DNA of 25,153 nt from a virus, in the IMG/VR virus record IMGVR_UViG_3300036398_001679, positions 1 to 25,153 of that record, one strand, 5' to 3'. Position numbers and translations under genes: made by a program. Below are positions 22,443 to 25,153 of this stretch, in pieces. Positions within the stretch are counted from its first letter, which is position 1. The number at the start of each line of letters is the position of its first letter. The notes under the pieces are model-generated. The model ran no database searches. It was not told the origin of the DNA and saw only the letters and a program-made list of their open reading frames with translations.

Positions 22443-22735
22443 TTGTTAAGCCCTGCAATTATGGAGTAGATCTGATCAAGTCTTGAGTGAACCAAAGCAA
22501 ATTGCTTGTCTATCGATTCAGCTTGCTCTTTCTCGGTCTTTTCCAAGTTAGCCACGCGGTGCTCTAAAGTAGCAGTATTGAATACGTGCTTTGCCGTTTT
22601 CTCTATAACATCTGCAATTTGTTTTGCGTGTTGCAAGCGTTCCCTATTCATGAATCTGAAGAACATAATAACAATCGTTACCGTACTTACCAGAGTTGCT
22701 AGAACATTGCGCAAGAGTTCACTAAATATATCCAT
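22439..22735 (-). CDS. Membrane-anchored coiled-coil protein, candidate i-spanin or lysis accessory
   Basis: I chose the ATG at 22735 (98 aa, MDIFSELL). A longer frame exists upstream, but it uses a TTG start and would translate through the terminator hairpin. The N-terminal half holds one membrane helix (about 9-25, LATLVSTVTIVIMFF). The rest is a charged, heptad-like helix (about 30-90, with HAKQIADVIEKT and LEHRVANLEKTEKEQ). One N-terminal anchor plus a long coiled coil is the plan of Rz-type inner-membrane spanins, and position next to lysis genes supports this. XhlA-like haemolysin proteins have the opposite order. No partner o-spanin lipoprotein was recognised. The Shine-Dalgarno is weak. 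Confidence 0.72.
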   Translation of the reverse strand: MDIFSELLRNVLATLVSTVTIVIMFFRFMNRERLQHAKQIADVIEKTAKHVFNTATLEHRVANLEKTEKEQAESIDKQFALVHSRLDQIYSIIAGLNK

Positions 22736-22743
22736 TGTATCTA

Positions 22744-22775
22744 TCTTAAAACAAGGGCTTCCCGAAAGAAGCCCT
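22744..22775 (-). terminator. Intrinsic terminator after the endolysin
   Basis: A perfect 8-bp stem AGGGCTTC/GAAGCCCT (22754-22761 with 22768-22775) has a 6-base loop. On the minus strand it is followed by TTGTTTTAAGA, a U-rich tract. On the plus strand no T tract follows, so the orientation is minus. It separates the endolysin from the next membrane gene, whose ATG lies only 18 bases past the stem. Downstream genes may therefore depend on read-through. Confidence 0.75.
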
Positions 22776-22860
22776 CGCGGAGTGAAGGCATGAGATAAGG
22801 AGTGCCTATGTTGGCAAAACAAATATAAGCACAACCAAAAGGGACTTAGAAATTTTATTT

Positions 22861-23418
22861 TTAATAAATCACAAAGTCCGTAATCCTGAAGTATGAGGTA
22901 GGGTTAATTACTCGCGTCCGTGCCCAAACGCCATCACCGTCATGCTGAGAGCCTCGAAGCCCCGAGCTTGTATTTCCTTCGACTGTAGTTCCGGTCTTGC
23001 CCTGCCATGTATCTACTATCCCTGCATGACCAAAGGGAGTAGTTCCCCTTCGCCATACAATGATCGTGCCCGGTGGTAGTGTCATGTTTTCAGCAATGAC
23101 CTTCGTAGCCTTTATGGTCTTATTCCGAGTAGCAAAGTGCCTAGCAAGTCCCGATCCCGTGAACGGCAAGCCTTTGACCCCTGCAGAGTCTAAGCAAAAG
23201 TTCACAAAACTTGCACACCATTGAGCGCCCCTCGGGCTCTTGGTCGAAGCTTGAAAGCGGCGAACCCAGTAGCCGCCGTTATTGCCCTCTTCTTTCGTTC
23301 CGATAAAGCCCTTGGCAATTAAGAGAACCTTAGGACTGACTGAAGCAGAGAGCGGCTGTAATGATGTTAGCAGACAAGTAAAGAGCGTAAGCGACAGGAT
23401 TTTGTGCGATAATTTCAC
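22861..23418 (-). CDS. Secreted CHAP-type endolysin (peptidoglycan hydrolase)
   Basis: A 185-residue protein with an N-terminal export signal: basic MKLSHK, hydrophobic core ILSLTLFTCLLTSL, and probable cleavage near PLSA (about residue 25). The mature part looks like an NlpC/P60-type CHAP amidase or endopeptidase. The nucleophile would be C68 in AQWCASF, the histidine H131 in FGHAGIV, and the third polar residue E147 or N149 in VEGNTS. GWY-like structure and a GTII..WRRG strand also fit. Such enzymes cut peptide bonds in peptidoglycan to free progeny. The gene starts with GTG, set by a perfect AAGGAGGT. The signal peptide implies Sec export, so it may not depend on a classical large-hole holin. 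A terminator follows about 85 bases after the stop. Confidence 0.83.
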   Translation of the reverse strand: MKLSHKILSLTLFTCLLTSLQPLSASVSPKVLLIAKGFIGTKEEGNNGGYWVRRFQASTKSPRGAQWCASFVNFCLDSAGVKGLPFTGSGLARHFATRNKTIKATKVIAENMTLPPGTIIVWRRGTTPFGHAGIVDTWQGKTGTTVEGNTSSGLRGSQHDGDGVWARTRVINPTSYFRITDFVIY

Positions 23419-23596
23419 GAGTATTTACCTCCTTGATTAAGTACGAATCCACAAACCACGCCGCCCCTACTGCAAGTGCATACTTGCTAAGACCGACCGC
23501 GAATGTGCTAAAACTCCCATCTCCCACGCCTAAGGTCGCACCAAGTGCAATTACTGATAATGCGACCAAAGGGACAAAGGTCTTCAATGCATCCAT
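23330..23596 (-). CDS. Three-segment membrane protein, candidate holin
   Basis: An 88-residue hydrophobic protein with three likely membrane helices, roughly at residues 6-25 (FVPLVALSVIALGATLGVG), 32-53 and 67-85. Small size, three segments and position immediately before an endolysin fit a class I holin, the protein that permeabilises the inner membrane at lysis. The last 89 bases overlap the endolysin gene in another frame, and the endolysin ribosome binding site lies inside this gene. That arrangement favours a joint lysis cassette. I see no motif that proves holin function, and a small export or envelope protein is possible. Confidence 0.7.
   Translation of the reverse strand: MDALKTFVPLVALSVIALGATLGVGDGSFSTFAVGLSKYALAVGAAWFVDSYLIKEVNTREIIAQNPVAYALYLSANIITAALCFSQS
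23427..23434 (-). promoter_or_regulatory. Strong Shine-Dalgarno site that sets the endolysin GTG start
   Basis: On the minus strand this reads AAGGAGGT, a full anti-SD complement, 8 bases before the GTG at 23418-23416. It decides in favour of the GTG start, because translation from there gives a well-formed signal peptide. It lies within the coding sequence of the upstream membrane protein. Confidence 0.8.
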
Positions 23597-23607
23597 TGTG
23601 ATTATTC

Positions 23608-24243
23608 CTAAATAGAAACTAAAATACGTCTAAGCTGTGGATTAAATCGCTTAGACTCTAGTATTGTATATTGCGTTGTTTTAATTCCGCTCTTGGCTTC
23701 AGTATCCAAAAGCGATTCTTTGAACTTAGTCCAGTTTTCCTCTTGCCATTTGTCATAGTTCTCACGGTCATGATCATCACTGTAGAACCAGCCCTCCCTT
23801 CTTGCAAAGCCCGTCAATACGCATCTCCAATATAGATCGTCATCGTCAACAGCCCAACCCCAGTATTCATTGGAGTAGCCGTTTATTTTGCGGTAACTAT
23901 CTTTGTCAAATAGCGTCACTCCACCAAAGTAAGCACGGTAAGGCATATCCCATTCGTATTGCTCTACATACCTTGCCAAGTGTGTCGGCGTAAAGACTGG
24001 TGAATAGTCTGCATCTTTTGCGTACATATCCACGTCGTGAAAGCAAAAGTAATCAGCGTGCTGAGACTCTAGAAATCCTATGTTTTTCATCATGCCAGTA
24101 TTGAATAGCTTGCCCTCTTCTTGCTCTACAATCGTTATGCCAAACTCCAAGCCTTGAGCCTCAAGTACTTTGAATAAGTGAGGTATCTGTTTGCGGATGT
24201 GAGCCTCGCGGTTCCGGTAGGGAATAATTACTTCAAGTCTCAT
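23608..24243 (-). CDS. Galactosyltransferase-like protein, GT7 family
   Basis: A 211-residue protein that matches the beta-1,4-galactosyltransferase (GT7) pattern along its whole length. PYRNREAHI (8-16) resembles the PYRNR-x-x-HL opening. VEQ...FNTGMMKNIGF (39-57) resembles the EQ...FN...LN-GF block. FHDVD (68-72) carries the DVD metal site. YFGGVTLF (105-112) is the GGV block, and GYSNEYWGWAVDDDD (122-136) is the acceptor-binding WGW-x-x-DDD motif. There is no membrane anchor, so it should act in the host cytoplasm. Donor and acceptor cannot be read from the sequence. A GGAG Shine-Dalgarno precedes the ATG at 24243, which overlaps the end of the GT25-like gene. Confidence 0.85.
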   Translation of the reverse strand: MRLEVIIPYRNREAHIRKQIPHLFKVLEAQGLEFGITIVEQEEGKLFNTGMMKNIGFLESQHADYFCFHDVDMYAKDADYSPVFTPTHLARYVEQYEWDMPYRAYFGGVTLFDKDSYRKINGYSNEYWGWAVDDDDLYWRCVLTGFARREGWFYSDDHDRENYDKWQEENWTKFKESLLDTEAKSGIKTTQYTILESKRFNPQLRRILVSI

Positions 24244-24838
24244 GTAATTCTCCGCTTGTTAGTGATTCCCATTTGTTAAGTGAGTATCTTGCATTCGACT
24301 GAATGAAGTACGGCTTGCGAACTGCATAGACATTAAAGTTCTCTTGAATATGTCCAAGCATGACATCAAGTGGAACTTGCTCTTCGTAAATTGCTACTCT
24401 GATTGCATTCTCTGCATAGGCTTTGAATCTTGGACTAAGATATAGTATAGCATGAGCCGCCGCTAAGCCTGTAACCTTTACCAAATTCTCACTAAAGGCC
24501 TTGACCGTAGTCTTTGGATTAGCATGACTCCAACCAAGGTAAATAGCATCCGCGCCGTGTGGAATATCTATCTCTTCGCAGTAGTGTTCAGTCACTTGAG
24601 CGTCATCCTCGAATATCAGCAAGGGTGCATCGCCTGACTGAAGTGCATCGATATGAGACTGGCCACATCCGACAAAGTGCTTGTCAAAGCGCGTGTCTTG
24701 AGGAGCCGGTATAGTCTTTGCGCTTATCCTTCTAGTCTTATTCATGCCAAGCATACCAAACTGGCGCTCCATCTCTATTCGATTATCAAGAGCCGTATCT
24801 AAGTTGATATACCTAACCTCGCACTCGGATAGTCTCAT
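24233..24838 (-). CDS. Glycosyltransferase family 25-like (LPS-type) protein
   Basis: This 201-residue protein has the hallmarks of the GT25 family, whose members transfer sugars (often galactose) onto lipooligosaccharide or proteins. The N-terminal strand YINLDTALDNR (10-20) is the usual nucleotide-sugar entry. GCGQSHIDAL (57-66) matches the conserved GC-x-x-SH block. LIFEDDA (74-80) holds the acidic EDD motif expected to coordinate the metal. GLAAAHAILYLS (124-135) matches the G-x-x-AY-like block near the C-terminus. The length is typical of short bacterial members. It starts with ATG inside an ATGA overlap with the upstream gene, and overlaps the following GT7-like gene by 11 bases, so the two transferases are probably made together. 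The substrate (host polysaccharide or phage structural protein) is unknown. Confidence 0.83.
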   Translation of the reverse strand: MRLSECEVRYINLDTALDNRIEMERQFGMLGMNKTRRISAKTIPAPQDTRFDKHFVGCGQSHIDALQSGDAPLLIFEDDAQVTEHYCEEIDIPHGADAIYLGWSHANPKTTVKAFSENLVKVTGLAAAHAILYLSPRFKAYAENAIRVAIYEEQVPLDVMLGHIQENFNVYAVRKPYFIQSNARYSLNKWESLTSGELHET

Positions 24839-25095
24839 TCTAAGTTCTCCAAGATGTAGAATTCCGCTTTTACCATCGCATCATTCAGACTCATATTACG
24901 GAATCTAAGCTCCAAAGCGTATCGGCCTGTTATCTTGTTGGTTAACTTCAGCTTCCATCCCGAACCCGCGAGAAACAGGCGCGCCTCGTAAGGCACGCCG
25001 TTTTTCATGATCTCGGTCTTGAAGTCTTTGTCTTTGAGTTCCTCCCAGTCAAGAGTAGGCATCTCATCAAAGCTATCGTCAAAATGGTATAGCAT
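24835..25095 (-). CDS. Small hypothetical protein (86 aa)
   Basis: An 86-residue protein that I do not recognise. The N-terminal third is acidic (DDSFDEMP, LDWEELKDKDF). The middle looks beta-rich (YEARLFLAGSGWKLKL) and a helix probably closes the chain (MSLNDAMVKAEFYILENLE). There is no signal peptide or membrane segment. The ATG at 25095 fits, and the stop overlaps the start of the GT25-like gene as ATGA, so the two are probably translationally coupled. Its position directly before two glycosyltransferases could link it to surface modification, but that is only inference from context. Confidence 0.7.
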   Translation of the reverse strand: MLYHFDDSFDEMPTLDWEELKDKDFKTEIMKNGVPYEARLFLAGSGWKLKLTNKITGRYALELRFRNMSLNDAMVKAEFYILENLE

Positions 25096-25153
25096 CGGGA
25101 ACCTCTACAGGCGCGGGCTTGTTTTCGTAAATCTTAGCGAGTTTGATACTTGT
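25079..25153 (-). CDS. 3' end of an unknown gene cut by the window edge
   Basis: A reading frame that is open from the right edge ends with TGA at 25081-25079 after 24 codons. The visible C-terminus ends in VPDAIPF. It overlaps the start of the next minus-strand gene by 17 bases, which is the packing style of the whole cluster, and this is the main reason to think it is real. Too little protein is visible to suggest a function. It could also be a chance open frame upstream of the next gene. Confidence 0.45.
   Translation of the reverse strand, partial: TSIKLAKIYENKPAPVEVPDAIPF

Noticed and set aside
22820-22827. Minus-strand TATATTTG as a Bacteroidota-type -7 promoter box between endolysin and membrane gene
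   Set aside because: The nearest upstream TTTG is at the wrong spacing (about 8 bases), the host is not certain, and the transcript would meet the terminator within about 60 bases.
22736-22834. N-terminal extension of the membrane/coiled-coil gene to a TTG
   Set aside because: The extension would be translated through the terminator hairpin and lacks a good start; the ATG at 22735 gives a clean membrane protein.

Overview
The window is part of the genome of a tailed double-stranded DNA phage or prophage (Caudoviricetes) with an HK97-type head. The tail is probably long and non-contractile: there is one major tail protein, a 1325-residue tape measure and no sheath gene. About 33 genes fill almost all of the sequence. 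All lie on the minus strand, so the order of transcription is from high to low coordinates. They are packed like a late operon, with many ATGA, GTGA or TGATG stop/start overlaps. Base composition looks moderate by eye. The host cannot be fixed from sequence alone. The style of the two-segment membrane protein at 17965-18441 and of the small terminase candidate recalls phages of Bacteroidota and relatives, but several genes have strong Shine-Dalgarno sites (a full AAGGAGGT precedes the endolysin), which is less typical of Bacteroidota.

Layout in the direction of transcription: (1) 25153-23608, the end of an unknown gene, a small unknown gene and two glycosyltransferases of different families (GT25-like and GT7-like). 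(2) 23596-22242, a lysis region with a three-segment membrane protein, a secreted CHAP-type endolysin, an intrinsic terminator, a membrane/coiled-coil protein and a two-segment membrane protein. (3) 22245-19292, receptor-binding and fibre genes: three beta-rich proteins, a large glycine-rich tip protein and a probable small accessory or assembly protein. (4) 19295-17965, a metallophosphoesterase and a spanin-like protein. (5) 17978-12309, packaging and head genes: small and large terminase, a portal-MuF fusion, prohead protease with a scaffold region (possibly with a nested scaffold start) and the major capsid protein. (6) 12297-10483, connector and neck genes. (7) 10486-9791, a GT2-like glycosyltransferase inserted directly before the major tail protein. 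(8) 9786-1446, the tail: major tail protein, terminator, two overlapping tail chaperone frames with a possible recoding site, tape measure, distal tail and hub-like proteins. (9) 1439-272, two tandem paralogous proteins and a small possible ribbon-helix-helix protein. (10) 1-271, a gene-free, hairpin-rich edge whose terminator-like hairpins point the other way (+ strand).

Most of the head and tail module is conventional. The features that stand out are three glycosyltransferases from three families, one of them translationally coupled into the tail operon; a possible +1 or -2 frameshift in the tail chaperone; the portal-MuF fusion; the nested scaffold start; a beta domain shared by neighbouring fibre proteins; and placement of lysis and fibre genes upstream of the packaging genes. 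I found no CRISPR array, tRNA, rRNA, transposase, integrase or replication gene.
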